A stretch of 14,485 nucleotides of DNA from Clostridia bacterium. GTDB lineage: Bacteria; Bacillota; Clostridia; Oscillospirales; CAG-382. Numbering within the stretch: position 1 is the first letter of the stretch; each line of letters opens with the position of its first letter. Below, piece after piece: positions 1-7,287 of the stretch. The notes beneath the pieces were generated by a model. The model made no database searches. It had not been told where the DNA came from and saw only the letters and a program-made list of their open reading frames with translations. The stretch covers positions 1 to 14,485 of the forward strand of contig CAAEPN010000245.1 in assembly GCA_900757905.1 (NCBI GenBank). The letters are read 5' to 3'. The translations under genes and the position numbers were made by a program.

Positions 1-307
1 CACCATACGCCGGTTTAAGGACAAATGCTGGAAATGTCACGAAAAAATATAATCGATAGAGTTTTGAACCGGTCTCCGGGAGTCGAGAGGGCCGCGGCCC
101 TTCGGCTACTCCCCGTTCTTTTCGTAGAAGCGAAAAGAATAAAACCGTTCCCTTTCGGAAACATTTCACCTGTTTTTGAAAAAGCGGGATAAAACACGGG
201 CGTCGGGGCGCCGCCCCCTACCTGTACACGCAAAGCGTGTACAAATACGCCACGCTTCGCGTGTATTTGCTTGCTTCGCAAGCATTTTCCGGCGGCAGAG
301 CCGCCGG
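1..307. repeat. Hairpin-mosaic repeat, copy A
   Basis: No credible gene lies here. The first ~110 bases match 12504-12613 closely, including the shared run GTCGAGAGGGCCGCGGCCC. Then come short hairpins, several also found at 12614-12895. Visible stems are GTTCTTTTCG (115-124) with CGAAAAGAAT (131-140), a GTTCCC/GGAAAC pair near 155, GTACACGC with GCGTGTAC around 224-242, CACGC-TTC-GCGTG near 251, GCTTGC-TTC-GCAAGC near 271 and CCGGCGG/CCGCCGG at 289-307. The start of the unit may lie upstream of the window. Open frames here are by-products of the palindromes. I do not recognise it as a named repeat family. Confidence 0.8.
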
Positions 308-365
308 TTTGCCGCTGCACGGCTCCTCTTAAAATGTGAACACCATGTAACTTTCAAAATTCTCC

Positions 366-394
366 TTGACAAATTCGCTCTAATGTGTTAGAGT
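366..394 (+). promoter_or_regulatory. Promoter of the blaI-blaR1-like operon
   Basis: TTGACA at 366-371 is a perfect -35 box. After a 17-base spacer, TAGAGT (389-394) is a 4-of-6 match to the -10 box. The first operator palindrome overlaps the spacer and the -10 box, so a bound repressor would block RNA polymerase. This is the only plausible promoter between the hairpin repeat and the first gene. Confidence 0.75.
378..393. promoter_or_regulatory. BlaI-type operator 1
   Basis: CTCTAATGTGTTAGAG is a dyad with perfect 6-base arms (CTCTAA/TTAGAG) and a 4-base centre. It lies across the -10 region of the promoter. BlaI/MecI repressors bind as dimers to short palindromes of this general size in their own promoters, so this is the expected autoregulatory site. 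That the neighbouring repressor binds it is inference. Confidence 0.75.
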
Positions 395-403
395 GTAAAT
401 GAA

Positions 404-419
404 CTCTAATACATTAGAG
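404..419. promoter_or_regulatory. BlaI-type operator 2
   Basis: CTCTAATACATTAGAG is a dyad with perfect 7-base arms (CTCTAAT/ATTAGAG). It shares its arms with operator 1 and lies 26 bp from it, centre to centre, in the expected 5' untranslated region. Two near-identical dyads just ahead of the repressor gene suggest paired dimer binding. Confidence 0.75.
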
Positions 420-444
420 CGATTGCACTGAAAGGAGCTTTTCT

Positions 445-828
445 ATGCCGAAAATATTTGAAAGCGAATATCGCTTCTGCTTGCTCTTGTGGGAAAAAGA
501 ACCCATAAAAAGCAGTGAGCTTGTCGCACTCTGTAAAGAAAAACTCGGTTGGAAACCGACTACGACCTATACCGTCATCAAACGCCTTTCCGAACGCGGT
601 GTGGTCAAAAATGAAAACACCGTCGTCACCTCCCTTGTGTCCAAGGACGAGATCCAAGCCGAGGAAATTGACGAGCTGGTCGAAAAAAAGTTCGAGGGTT
701 CGCTTCCGGCCTTTGTAGCCGCCTTTGCCAAACACCGCACATTGTCCGCTAAGGATATCGACGAAATGCAGAAAATGATCGACTCGTACCGTGCGGCAAA
801 CGTACCGGAAACGGAGGAAAAATCATGA
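445..828 (+). CDS. blaI: BlaI/MecI-family transcriptional repressor
   Basis: A 127-residue protein, the usual length for BlaI/MecI/CopY penicillinase-type repressors. The N-terminal winged helix covers about residues 5-75. Its recognition-helix region (WKPTTTYTVIKRLSERGVV, residues 36-54) is a family hallmark, and the C-terminal helices (about 76-120) would dimerise. ATG 445 follows AAAGGAG (431-437) at 7 bases. In this family a paired M56 membrane protease triggers cleavage of the repressor and so lifts repression. The stop overlaps the next start (825-828), so the two are translationally coupled. The two CTCTAAT dyads in its promoter point to autoregulation. The symbol marks family only: no beta-lactamase gene is present and the regulated resistance or stress function is unknown. 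Confidence 0.92.
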   Translation: MPKIFESEYRFCLLLWEKEPIKSSELVALCKEKLGWKPTTTYTVIKRLSERGVVKNENTVVTSLVSKDEIQAEEIDELVEKKFEGSLPAFVAAFAKHRTLSAKDIDEMQKMIDSYRAANVPETEEKS

Positions 829-2576
829 CAAACCTGTTTTTGACGCTGTTCAATAAAAGCATTCCGGCCTGTTTTTTGATTCTCGCCGTTATGCTTCTCC
901 GGCTTCTTTTTAAAAAAGCGCCTAAAGCGCTGTTTCCCGTTCTCTGGGCATTTGTCGGGCTGCGCCTTGCCTTGCCGTTTCTGCCGGAAAGCCGGCTCAG
1001 CGTGATTCCGTCGCCCGAAACGCTTTCGTATGAGACCGTACGCTACGCCGCTCATCCGACGGTACAGACCGGCATTTATGCCGTCAATTCCGCCGTCAAC
1101 CCGACGCTCGGCAAGGTTTTTGAAACGCCGGCCGGCGGAAGCGTCTCACCGCTCTATGTTCTTACCTCGGTTATGGGTGCGATTTGGGTCATCGGCGTTA
1201 TCGTTATGCTCTTTTACGCGTTTTTCTGCTATTTTCACTTAAAAAACCGGCTGAAAACGGCGGTTCTCTTTCGGGATAACCTCTACCAGAGCGAAGCCGT
1301 GACTTCACCCTTTGTTCTCGGCCTTATAAGACCGCGCATTTATCTGCCGTTCACGCTTGCCGAAAAGGATCTCGACGCCGTCGTTGCCCACGAAAAAGCG
1401 CATATCGCGCGCGGCGATGTCCTTTGGAAGCTGCTCGGCTACCTGTTTTTGTGCGTTTATTGGTTTAATCCGCTTGTATGGCTTGCCTATATTCTTTTTT
1501 GCCGTGATATCGAATTTGCCTGCGATGAGCGCGTTATCGGGCAGTTAGCGGCAGAAGAGCGCGCCGCCTATTCCGAAGCGCTGTTAGTGGCAAGTATGCC
1601 AAAAGCGAGAATTGCCGCGTGTCCGCTTGCCTTTGGCGAGGGAAATGTCAAGGAGCGCATTAAGCGCGTTTTAAGCTACAAAAAACCGGCGTTTTGGGTA
1701 ATTCTTATCACGGTTCTTGCGTGCGCGGCGCTTGCCGTGTGCTTTTTGACCGACCCGGTCGGGTTTACGGTAAAAAATCCGGCTGTCGGCGAATATATCC
1801 CGGGCGCCGAGGGCATGCAAGGCAATGTGGATACCGATTATTTCACATCGGTAAGCCCGGATTTTGCGATCGGAGCAGGCGTGGACGGTGTAGCCGTCTT
1901 TAAAGACCCCAAAGCAGCCTTTGAGACTTTCCGCTCATTGTATGAAAACGAGCTTGGGGAGTTACGCAGAGAATTCGGACTGCCGGCGTTTTCGCAGAAG
2001 ACCTATTCTTCCTATATGATATACGGCTTTCAGTATACCGGAACTGACGGCAAGCGCTTCCGCTTCGTATCGGCTTTTTTGGATATTTACGAAAACAGCT
2101 TCATAAATCCGCGCCGGGATCTTTCGCCCTCCCCGACAACCGCCGACGATTCTGCTTTAATTGACGGAATCTCGGTCGGCGACGTATTCGTGACCGCCGA
2201 ATGCTTATACATGTCGCCGCTTTCCTCGGTTTGGCCGGGCGACAACGACGGCTTCCGCTATCTTGTGGGCGCAGATACGTTTACCCTCGAACGGCAGGAT
2301 ACCTCGTTAGGCGTCGAACCGGTTGAATTATCCGTCAACTGGCATTGGGATCTCTTTCCATGGACGCGCGAGGAGCTCGAAAACGAGAGTGCGATCTGGA
2401 ATATCAACGCAACGGGACTTTTCAACTATACGACGCTGCGCTATCAGAAGTTGGACGATACCCTGTGTCTTTTAGAGGCAGACGGCGATCTGCTGCTTAT
2501 GAAGCACAACACCGGAAAGCCGTTTTTGGTATGGAGCATTTACCGGTTGGAAAATGAGGTCTCTTCAGAAGAATAA
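825..2576 (+). CDS. BlaR1-like M56 membrane metalloprotease with atypical outer domain
   Basis: A 583-residue membrane protein. Hydrophobic segments lie near residues 4-29, 34-53, 110-137, 198-224 and 290-308. The zinc protease motif HEKAH is at 189-193. The third-ligand region RDIEFACDERV (around 227-237) and the FNPLVW stretch (214-219) are typical of peptidase family M56. In BlaR1/MecR1, the outer C-terminal domain binds beta-lactam at a serine in SxxK, and the signal activates the inner protease against BlaI. Here the ~275 residues after the last helix are acidic and aromatic-rich, and no SxxK/SxN/KTG set is evident; the one SxxK (SYKK, about 284) is on the inner side of the membrane. The tail ends in a WSIYRLE stretch that I cannot assign. 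The ligand is therefore unknown. Translation is coupled to the repressor by the ATGA overlap. Confidence 0.88.
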   Translation: MTNLFLTLFNKSIPACFLILAVMLLRLLFKKAPKALFPVLWAFVGLRLALPFLPESRLSVIPSPETLSYETVRYAAHPTVQTGIYAVNSAVNPTLGKVFETPAGGSVSPLYVLTSVMGAIWVIGVIVMLFYAFFCYFHLKNRLKTAVLFRDNLYQSEAVTSPFVLGLIRPRIYLPFTLAEKDLDAVVAHEKAHIARGDVLWKLLGYLFLCVYWFNPLVWLAYILFCRDIEFACDERVIGQLAAEERAAYSEALLVASMPKARIAACPLAFGEGNVKERIKRVLSYKKPAFWVILITVLACAALAVCFLTDPVGFTVKNPAVGEYIPGAEGMQGNVDTDYFTSVSPDFAIGAGVDGVAVFKDPKAAFETFRSLYENELGELRREFGLPAFSQKTYSSYMIYGFQYTGTDGKRFRFVSAFLDIYENSFINPRRDLSPSPTTADDSALIDGISVGDVFVTAECLYMSPLSSVWPGDNDGFRYLVGADTFTLERQDTSLGVEPVELSVNWHWDLFPWTREELENESAIWNINATGLFNYTTLRYQKLDDTLCLLEADGDLLLMKHNTGKPFLVWSIYRLENEVSSEE

Positions 2577-2597
2577 AAACCTTTTTAAAGGTAACAC

Positions 2598-2627
2598 AAA
2601 GGCGTCACGCGATAGCGTGACGCCTTT
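2598..2627 (+). terminator. Hairpin after the M56 gene
   Basis: A perfect 13-bp stem, AAAGGCGTCACGC (2598-2610) with GCGTGACGCCTTT (2615-2627), and a GATA loop, 21 bases after the stop. Only three T residues follow on the + strand before the E2 element begins. It probably terminates the repressor-sensor operon, perhaps together with E2, which abuts it directly. Confidence 0.65.
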
Positions 2628-2811
2628 GAGCGTGTCGCAAAACTACGTTTTACGACACGGAAACAGATTCGTGCGCTCGCGCCTCATGCCAAAAAGCTCC
2701 GCTTTTTGACACTAGCGAATCTATCGGTGAAAAATCCGTGGCACATGTCCCCGGATTTTTCAGTTTTTTATTGAAATCGGGCTTCGCCCGAAAAGACTTA
2801 TAGACTTTTGC
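2628..2811 (+). repeat. Structured element E2, copy 1
   Basis: A ~184 bp non-coding element nearly identical to the reverse complement of 10368-10549. It starts GAGCGTGTCGCAAAAC and ends ATAGACTTTTGC in both copies. Successive hairpins are CGTGTCG/CGACACG; an outer AGATTCG/CGAATCT pair enclosing AAAAAGC/GCTTTTT; GAAAAATCCG (2729-2738) with CGGATTTTTC (2752-2761), flanked by A and T runs; and CGGGC-TTC-GCCCG (about 2778-2790). The A/T-flanked stem could act as a bidirectional terminator. It lies between converging genes. I do not recognise a named family. Confidence 0.85.
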
Positions 2812-2828
2812 CCGTGCAAATCGTAGGA

Positions 2829-2843
2829 GCGACCATCGGTCGC
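2829..2843 (-). terminator. Weak hairpin downstream of the ABC operon
   Basis: GCGACC (2829-2834) pairs with GGTCGC (2838-2843) around a 3-base loop, just beyond the stop of the minus-strand ABC gene. No T run follows on the minus strand, so it is a poor intrinsic terminator alone. The adjoining E2 element has a better candidate stem. Confidence 0.35.
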
Positions 2844-2848
2844 CCGTT

Positions 2849-4618
2849 TTATTGCGCTTTGCCGCTGTTGTCAAACTGACTGTTATACAGCTTGTGGTAA
2901 AAGCCTCCCTTGGCAAGAAGCTCTTCGTGCGTACCCTTTTCGATGATCTTTCCGTCGCGCATGACAAGTATCACCGACGCGGCGCGTATGGTCGAAAGCC
3001 GGTGCGCCACGACAAAGCTGGTACGTCCCTCCATGAGCTTGTCGAACGCTTCCTGTATCTGCATTTCCGTGCGCGTATCGATGCTGGAGGTCGCTTCATC
3101 GAGTATCAGCATAGGCGGCAGCGCCAACATGACGCGCGTAATGCACAATAACTGCTTTTGTCCGCCGCTGATGCTGTCCTCGTTCAAGACCGTGTCAAAG
3201 CCGTTCGGAAGCCGGCGGATAAAATCATAGCTGCGCGCTTCCTTGGCCGCGCGCACCATTTCTTCTTCGGTTGCGTCCGGTTTGCCGAAGCAGATGTTTT
3301 CCCGAACCGTGCCGCGCTTAATCCAAGTGTCCTGAAGCACCATGCCGAAGCTGCCGCGAAGCGAATGCCGCGTAAGCGATCTTATCGGCTTGCCGTCAAT
3401 GTCAATTTCGCCGCTGTCCGTATCGTAAAAACGCATGAGCAGATTGATAAACGTCGTTTTTCCGCAGCCGGTCGGGCCGACAATGGCTACGCGCATACCC
3501 GGCTCGACGTGCAAATTGAAGTTCTCGATGAGCTTTACGCTCTTGTCATAGCTGAAGCTTACGTCCTTGATGTCCACTTCGCCGCGCACATGCTCAAGTG
3601 TGCCTTGTTGTTCCGGAATCTCCTCCGGCTGTTCGAGAAGCTCAAAGATACGCGAAGCACACGCAAGCGCATTCTGCATTTCCGTAATGACCGAGCTGAT
3701 ATCGTTGAACGGCTTCATATACTGGTTGGCATACGACAGTAAAACCGAAAGTCCGCCAACCGAAAGTCCGCCGCCCAAAATGATAAACGTACCGACTAGC
3801 GCAACGCCTGCATAAATGATATTGTTGACAAACCGCGTCGAGGGATTTGTCAGGCTGCTGTAAAACACGGCCTTTAGGCTGCATCCGGCAAGCTCCTTAT
3901 TGACCTCGTCAAACCGTGCCGACGCCCGGTCCTCATAGCCGAACGAATGCACGACCTTCTGTCCGCTTATCATTTCCTCGATAAGCGCCGTCTGACGGCC
4001 GCGCACCTCGCTCTGCTTGCGGAACATGTGATAGGAGCGCGAGGAAACGAATTTCGCCACCAAAAAGCTGAGCGGCGTGAGCAGCATGACTAAAAGAGAA
4101 ATCCATGCGTTTTTGGAAAACATGAAAATGAGCGTTACGAGAATGGTCACAACACCCGAAAACAACTGCGTAAAGCCGAGAAGTAGACCGTCGGACAGCG
4201 TCGAGGTGTCGGCAATGACGCGGCTGACGATATCGCCCGTGCTGTGGGAATCCAAATAGGAGAGCGGCAGCTTCTGAAGCCGCTTGATCGCATTAAAGCG
4301 CAGATCCTCTACCACGTGGTAGGTCATGCGGTTGTTGATGAGATTCATCACATAGGCCGCAATTCCCGAAAGCGCGGCGGCAACGATAATGCGGACAAGG
4401 TAGTAGCCGACGCGGTCAAAATCCACGCGTCCTTTTTCGATAATGCCGTCAATGGCCGAACCGAACAAAATCGGCACATATAACTGTAAGACCACCGAAA
4501 TGCCGGCCAAAAGAATACTGGCCACTAACAGAAAACGGTACTTTGCGATCTGCTTTAACAGCTTCGCGAGCGTATTTTTATTGTCGCTTAAACTCTGTTT
4601 TGTTTTGTTATTCTTCAT
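2849..4618 (-). CDS. ABC exporter half-transporter, canonical ATP-site subunit
   Basis: A 589-residue half-transporter: an exporter-type transmembrane domain (about 25-320; helices visible near 29-57, 75-95, 150-190 and 262-295) fused to an ATPase domain. Motifs are Walker A GPTGCGKTT (381-389), Q-loop Q429, signature ISGGQ (483-487, with I for L), Walker B MLILDE (503-508) with the catalytic Glu, and switch His 539 in AHRLS. ATG 4618 has GGAG about 9 bases upstream and overlaps the end of the preceding ABC gene by 11 bp, so the two are co-translated. In heterodimeric exporters (TM287/288 or BmrC/BmrD type) this would be the subunit with the intact Walker B and switch. The substrate is not readable from the sequence; a drug or lipid-like amphiphile is the family expectation. 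Confidence 0.93.
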   Translation of the reverse strand: MKNNKTKQSLSDNKNTLAKLLKQIAKYRFLLVASILLAGISVVLQLYVPILFGSAIDGIIEKGRVDFDRVGYYLVRIIVAAALSGIAAYVMNLINNRMTYHVVEDLRFNAIKRLQKLPLSYLDSHSTGDIVSRVIADTSTLSDGLLLGFTQLFSGVVTILVTLIFMFSKNAWISLLVMLLTPLSFLVAKFVSSRSYHMFRKQSEVRGRQTALIEEMISGQKVVHSFGYEDRASARFDEVNKELAGCSLKAVFYSSLTNPSTRFVNNIIYAGVALVGTFIILGGGLSVGGLSVLLSYANQYMKPFNDISSVITEMQNALACASRIFELLEQPEEIPEQQGTLEHVRGEVDIKDVSFSYDKSVKLIENFNLHVEPGMRVAIVGPTGCGKTTFINLLMRFYDTDSGEIDIDGKPIRSLTRHSLRGSFGMVLQDTWIKRGTVRENICFGKPDATEEEMVRAAKEARSYDFIRRLPNGFDTVLNEDSISGGQKQLLCITRVMLALPPMLILDEATSSIDTRTEMQIQEAFDKLMEGRTSFVVAHRLSTIRAASVILVMRDGKIIEKGTHEELLAKGGFYHKLYNSQFDNSGKAQ

Positions 4619-6410
4619 GACCTACACGCTCCTTTCCGTTTTTATCCGAGCCTTCAAAGGCAGCGCGTTCCTCCGGGAACTGCGAGAAATAGATTTCCCG
4701 GTATGCGTCGCATTCGCGCATCAGCGCGTCATGCGTGCCGCTTCCGACCAAGTGGCCGTTGTCCAACACCAAAATACGGTCGGCTTCGCGGATTCCGGCA
4801 ATGCGCTGGGACACAAGGAAGGTCGTCACGCCGGAAAGCGAGGCGATCGCCTTGCGCAAGGCCGCGTCGGTTGCAAAATCGAGCGCGCTGGAGCTGTCGT
4901 CAAGGATGAGAATTTCAGGCTTCTTGACGAGCGTCCGCGCAATCGAAAGGCGCTGCTTTTGGCCGCCCGACAGGTTGCCGCCGTTCTGCTCTAACTTAAA
5001 GTCGAGCTTTCCGGGCTTGGCTTCCACCACATCCTTGGCTTGCGCGATTGTAAGGGCGCTCCAAAGCGCGTCGTCGGCGGCGTTTTCGTTGCCCCAGAGC
5101 AGGTTTTCACGAATAGAACCCTTGAAGAGCTGGGAACGCTGCGCCACGGTGCCGACCTTTTGGCATAAGTCCGCGCGCGAATAACTGCGCACATCGATAC
5201 CGTCCACATAGACTGCGCCGTCCGACGCGTCGTAAGCACGCGAGATCAGGTTGACAAGCGTCGATTTGCCGCTGCCCGTACCGCCGATAATACCGATGGT
5301 CTGTCCGGGTCTTGCCGTAAACGAAACATCCGTAAGACTGGGCGCGCCGGCGTTCTTATAGGAAAAGGTGACGCGATCGAAGCAGACAGCGCTGTTCCTA
5401 GCGTCTTTCGGAAGCGCTTCCGACGGAGCGGCTGCGGTTTGGAGCGGATAGCTCATATCGGTCTTTTCGTCCAAGACTGCGGCGACGCGTCCAGCGCAGG
5501 CAATGGATTTATTGAGCGTGATAATGAGCGTGGCGAGCTTGACAAGCTCGACGATCATTTGCAGCATGTAGTTGTAGAGCGCAACCGTCTGACCCTGCTG
5601 CATAGAACCGAGGTTTACCTGAATGGCGGCCGTATGAATGAGCGCCACAGCGGCCAGGTTGATAAGCACATAGGTGATCGGATTGAGAAGCGCGGAAAGA
5701 CGGCCGACAAATTCGTTTAAGCGCGTCAATTCGCGGTTGCTCTTCTCGAATTCGTCCACCGAATGCTGTTCGCGGCAGAAAGCGCGTATCACGCGCACGC
5801 CGGTCAGATTTTCGCGCGTCAAACCGGTGACGCGGTCAAGTCCCGACTGCGCTTTGCGGAAGAGCGGAATGCTCACCGACATGATAAAGAAGATAACAGC
5901 GAATAAGATCGGAATGGTAACGGCGAAGATCAGTGCACATTTCACATTGATGGTAAAGGCCATGACCATTGAGCCAAGCACGATAAACGGACTGCGGATA
6001 AGCAGACGAAGCGCCATATTCCAGCCGTTCTGCACTTGATTGACGTCGTCGGACAGGCGTGTGATAAGAGTATCGGTGCCGAGCGTATCGAGCGAGGAAA
6101 AGGACAGGCTCTGGATGTGGTCAAATAACTGCGCGCGTAGATCTGCGGCAAAACCGACGCTGGCCTTAGCGGCAAAAAACTGTGCGGTGACGGTACAGGT
6201 AAGTCCCACGGCCGCCATCACGAGAAGCAGGAAGAAGCAGCGCACGATATACGGTTTATCGCCGTTTACGACGCCCACGTCGATCATTTTTGCGACCACG
6301 ACCGGAACAAGCAAGTCGAATACGACCTCCAAAAATTTAAAGGTCGGCGCAAGGGCGCTGTCGGCGGCATGCTTTTTTAATGCCGGAGACAGGCTTTTGA
6401 GTTTTTTCAA
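4608..6410 (-). CDS. ABC exporter half-transporter, degenerate ATP-site subunit
   Basis: A half-transporter with an N-terminal transmembrane domain (about 15-310) and a C-terminal ATPase domain. Numbered from the TTG at 6410 (600 residues): Walker A GGTGSGKST (376-384), canonical signature LSGGQ (481-485) and Walker B ILILDD (501-506), where the catalytic Glu is Asp. Gln replaces the switch His in VSQR (about 534). This is the pattern of the degenerate-site subunit in heterodimeric exporters; its good LSGGQ would complete the partner's active site. The start is a judgement. TTG 6410 has GGAG 8 bases upstream and lies about 29 bases after the predicted transcription start. The in-frame ATG at 6434 would leave almost no leader and has no ribosome site. 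The open frame runs on to 6536, inside the promoter and beyond. It heads the two-gene operon with the downstream ABC gene. Confidence 0.88.
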   Translation of the reverse strand: MKKLKSLSPALKKHAADSALAPTFKFLEVVFDLLVPVVVAKMIDVGVVNGDKPYIVRCFFLLLVMAAVGLTCTVTAQFFAAKASVGFAADLRAQLFDHIQSLSFSSLDTLGTDTLITRLSDDVNQVQNGWNMALRLLIRSPFIVLGSMVMAFTINVKCALIFAVTIPILFAVIFFIMSVSIPLFRKAQSGLDRVTGLTRENLTGVRVIRAFCREQHSVDEFEKSNRELTRLNEFVGRLSALLNPITYVLINLAAVALIHTAAIQVNLGSMQQGQTVALYNYMLQMIVELVKLATLIITLNKSIACAGRVAAVLDEKTDMSYPLQTAAAPSEALPKDARNSAVCFDRVTFSYKNAGAPSLTDVSFTARPGQTIGIIGGTGSGKSTLVNLISRAYDASDGAVYVDGIDVRSYSRADLCQKVGTVAQRSQLFKGSIRENLLWGNENAADDALWSALTIAQAKDVVEAKPGKLDFKLEQNGGNLSGGQKQRLSIARTLVKKPEILILDDSSSALDFATDAALRKAIASLSGVTTFLVSQRIAGIREADRILVLDNGHLVGSGTHDALMRECDAYREIYFSQFPEERAAFEGSDKNGKERVGHEE

Positions 6411-6445
6411 GTCGATCACTCCGTTTAAATTCATTCGTATCTTAT

Positions 6446-6474
6446 AGTATACCCGATTTATCTTAACAGGTAAA
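6446..6474 (-). promoter_or_regulatory. Promoter of the ABC operon
   Basis: Read on the minus strand: TTTACC (6474-6469), a 17-base spacer, then TATACT (6451-6446), a 5-of-6 match to the -10 box. Initiation is expected near 6439. This position argues against an ATG start at 6434 and for the TTG at 6410. No BlaI-type CTCTAAT dyad is seen here. Confidence 0.6.
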
Positions 6475-6581
6475 GTACTGTTTTTGTACAGATTCCGAAA
6501 AAACGGAAAAAGGTCATATTTTTGGAAAAAGCGCATATCCTAATAGCGAAAGAAATCCACGCGTGGGAAAGGAAGGAAGAT

Positions 6582-7031
6582 ATGGCAACAAAGAGAGTGA
6601 AAGCGAAAGCAGCCAAAAAGAGCGAGGGCAGCCGGTCGCTTTTGGGAGCGGTTGGTACGGGAGTACTTGCCGGGAGTCTGATATGGGTGATTCTTTTGAT
6701 CGGGTTATCGTTTTTGATCGTTCGGAGCGGTGAGCCGGAGAAGCTGATATTGCCTTGTGTATTTTTACTTGCGGCGTGTGCGGCGGTAAGTGCCGGAGCG
6801 GTATGTACACGTTTGGCAAAGGCCGGGATCCTTGTGCCGGGGTTGGTGGCGGGAATCCTCTTATTAGCGGTAGTCTGGGCATTATCGCTCGCGTTGGCGT
6901 CGGGTGAGAGCGGCGCTGTATCGGTGCCGTTGAAGCTATTATTATGTGCGGAGTTTCCGGTTTTTTCGCTCATCGGTGCGAAGCTTGCCTCGGGCAAGCG
7001 GCGTTCGGTGCGCCGGCTTGTGCGCTCGTGA
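6582..7031 (+). CDS. Small four-helix membrane protein, TIGR04086-like
   Basis: 149 residues from ATG 6582, which follows GGAAGGAAG (6571-6579). An in-frame ATG at 6522 lacks such a site. The N-terminus is very basic (MATKRVKAKAAKK). Four hydrophobic segments follow at about 20-47, 55-77, 81-106 and 114-135, with a basic C-terminal tail. Order, spacing and the Gly-rich helices resemble the TIGR04086 family of clostridial and bacillar membrane proteins of unknown function, but this is by memory of the family and not a search. It is divergent from the ABC operon and single-gene, since a strong terminator follows at once. No catalytic residues are visible. Confidence 0.75.
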   Translation: MATKRVKAKAAKKSEGSRSLLGAVGTGVLAGSLIWVILLIGLSFLIVRSGEPEKLILPCVFLLAACAAVSAGAVCTRLAKAGILVPGLVAGILLLAVVWALSLALASGESGAVSVPLKLLLCAEFPVFSLIGAKLASGKRRSVRRLVRS

Positions 7032-7035
7032 TGTT

Positions 7036-7066
7036 AAGGAGCTTTCCGATTATCGGAAAGCTCCTT
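7036..7066 (+). terminator. Strong intrinsic terminator after the small membrane protein
   Basis: A perfect 14-bp stem, AAGGAGCTTTCCGA (7036-7049) with TCGGAAAGCTCCTT (7053-7066) and a TTA loop, followed by a T-rich tract (ATTTTAT). It starts four bases after the stop codon. Confidence 0.85.
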
Positions 7067-7073
7067 ATTTTAT

Positions 7074-7112
7074 CCTGCTTTTTCAAAAGCAGGGAAATGC
7101 CGCGAAGCGGCA
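7074..7112. repeat. Two hairpin modules of the mosaic family
   Basis: CCTGCTTTT (7074-7082) pairs with AAAAGCAGG (7085-7093), and TGCCGC (7098-7103) with GCGGCA (7107-7112) around a GAA loop. The first, with its flank TATTTTAT, is the reverse complement of the module at about 12780-12807 in mosaic copy B, including the following ATAAAATA. This is thus a stand-alone insertion of modules from the repeat family. Confidence 0.7.
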
Positions 7113-7147
7113 AGGATTTAATTTGATTTATGCGAAATTAAATCCTT
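7112..7147. repeat. Long AT-rich hairpin
   Basis: AAGGATTTAATTT (7112-7124) pairs perfectly with AAATTAAATCCTT (7135-7147) around a 10-base loop. It directly abuts the GAA-loop module. It has no U tract in its outer flank, so a structural or regulatory role is as likely as termination. Confidence 0.65.
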
Positions 7148-7166
7148 TTATGCTTTCTGCCGTCGG

Positions 7167-7209
7167 AAATATGCATAAAAACCACATGTGATTTTATGCA
7201 TATTTTTTC
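7167..7209 (+). promoter_or_regulatory. AT-rich hairpin with T tract upstream of the GH99-like gene
   Basis: AAATATGCATAAAA (7167-7180) pairs with TTTTATGCATATTT (7192-7205); the loop holds the palindrome CACATGTG (7183-7190). A run of T follows (7203-7208), so it can act as a terminator on the + strand, insulating the next gene. Its arms each carry the octamer TTTTATGC, so it could instead be a protein-binding site. Confidence 0.5.
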
Positions 7210-7219
7210 GCAAAAAGCC

Positions 7220-7258
7220 TTTACTTTTATGCACTTGTGTGTTATCATAAAAACACAC
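7220..7258 (+). promoter_or_regulatory. Promoter of the GH99-like gene, with a dyad over the -10 box
   Basis: TTTACT (7220-7225), a 17-base spacer, and TATCAT (7243-7248). Each hexamer has four or more consensus matches. GTGTGTT (7237-7243) and AACACAC (7252-7258) form a dyad around the -10 box, a typical repressor position. The spacer also contains one of the TTTTATGC octamers (7225-7232). Which regulator acts is unknown. Confidence 0.55.
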
Positions 7259-7287
7259 TTATAAATACCTTTCCGGAGGAAACAAAC

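Noticed and set aside
15..391. Several frames in the first 400 bases
   Set aside because: They run through stacked palindromes, lack ribosome sites, and similar frames arise in mosaic copy B; coding is not supported.
2650..2967. Minus-strand frame across E2 copy 1 and the ABC gene end
   Set aside because: It overlaps the ABC coding region out of frame and the E2 hairpins; a similar frame in E2 copy 2 reflects the repeat, not a protein.
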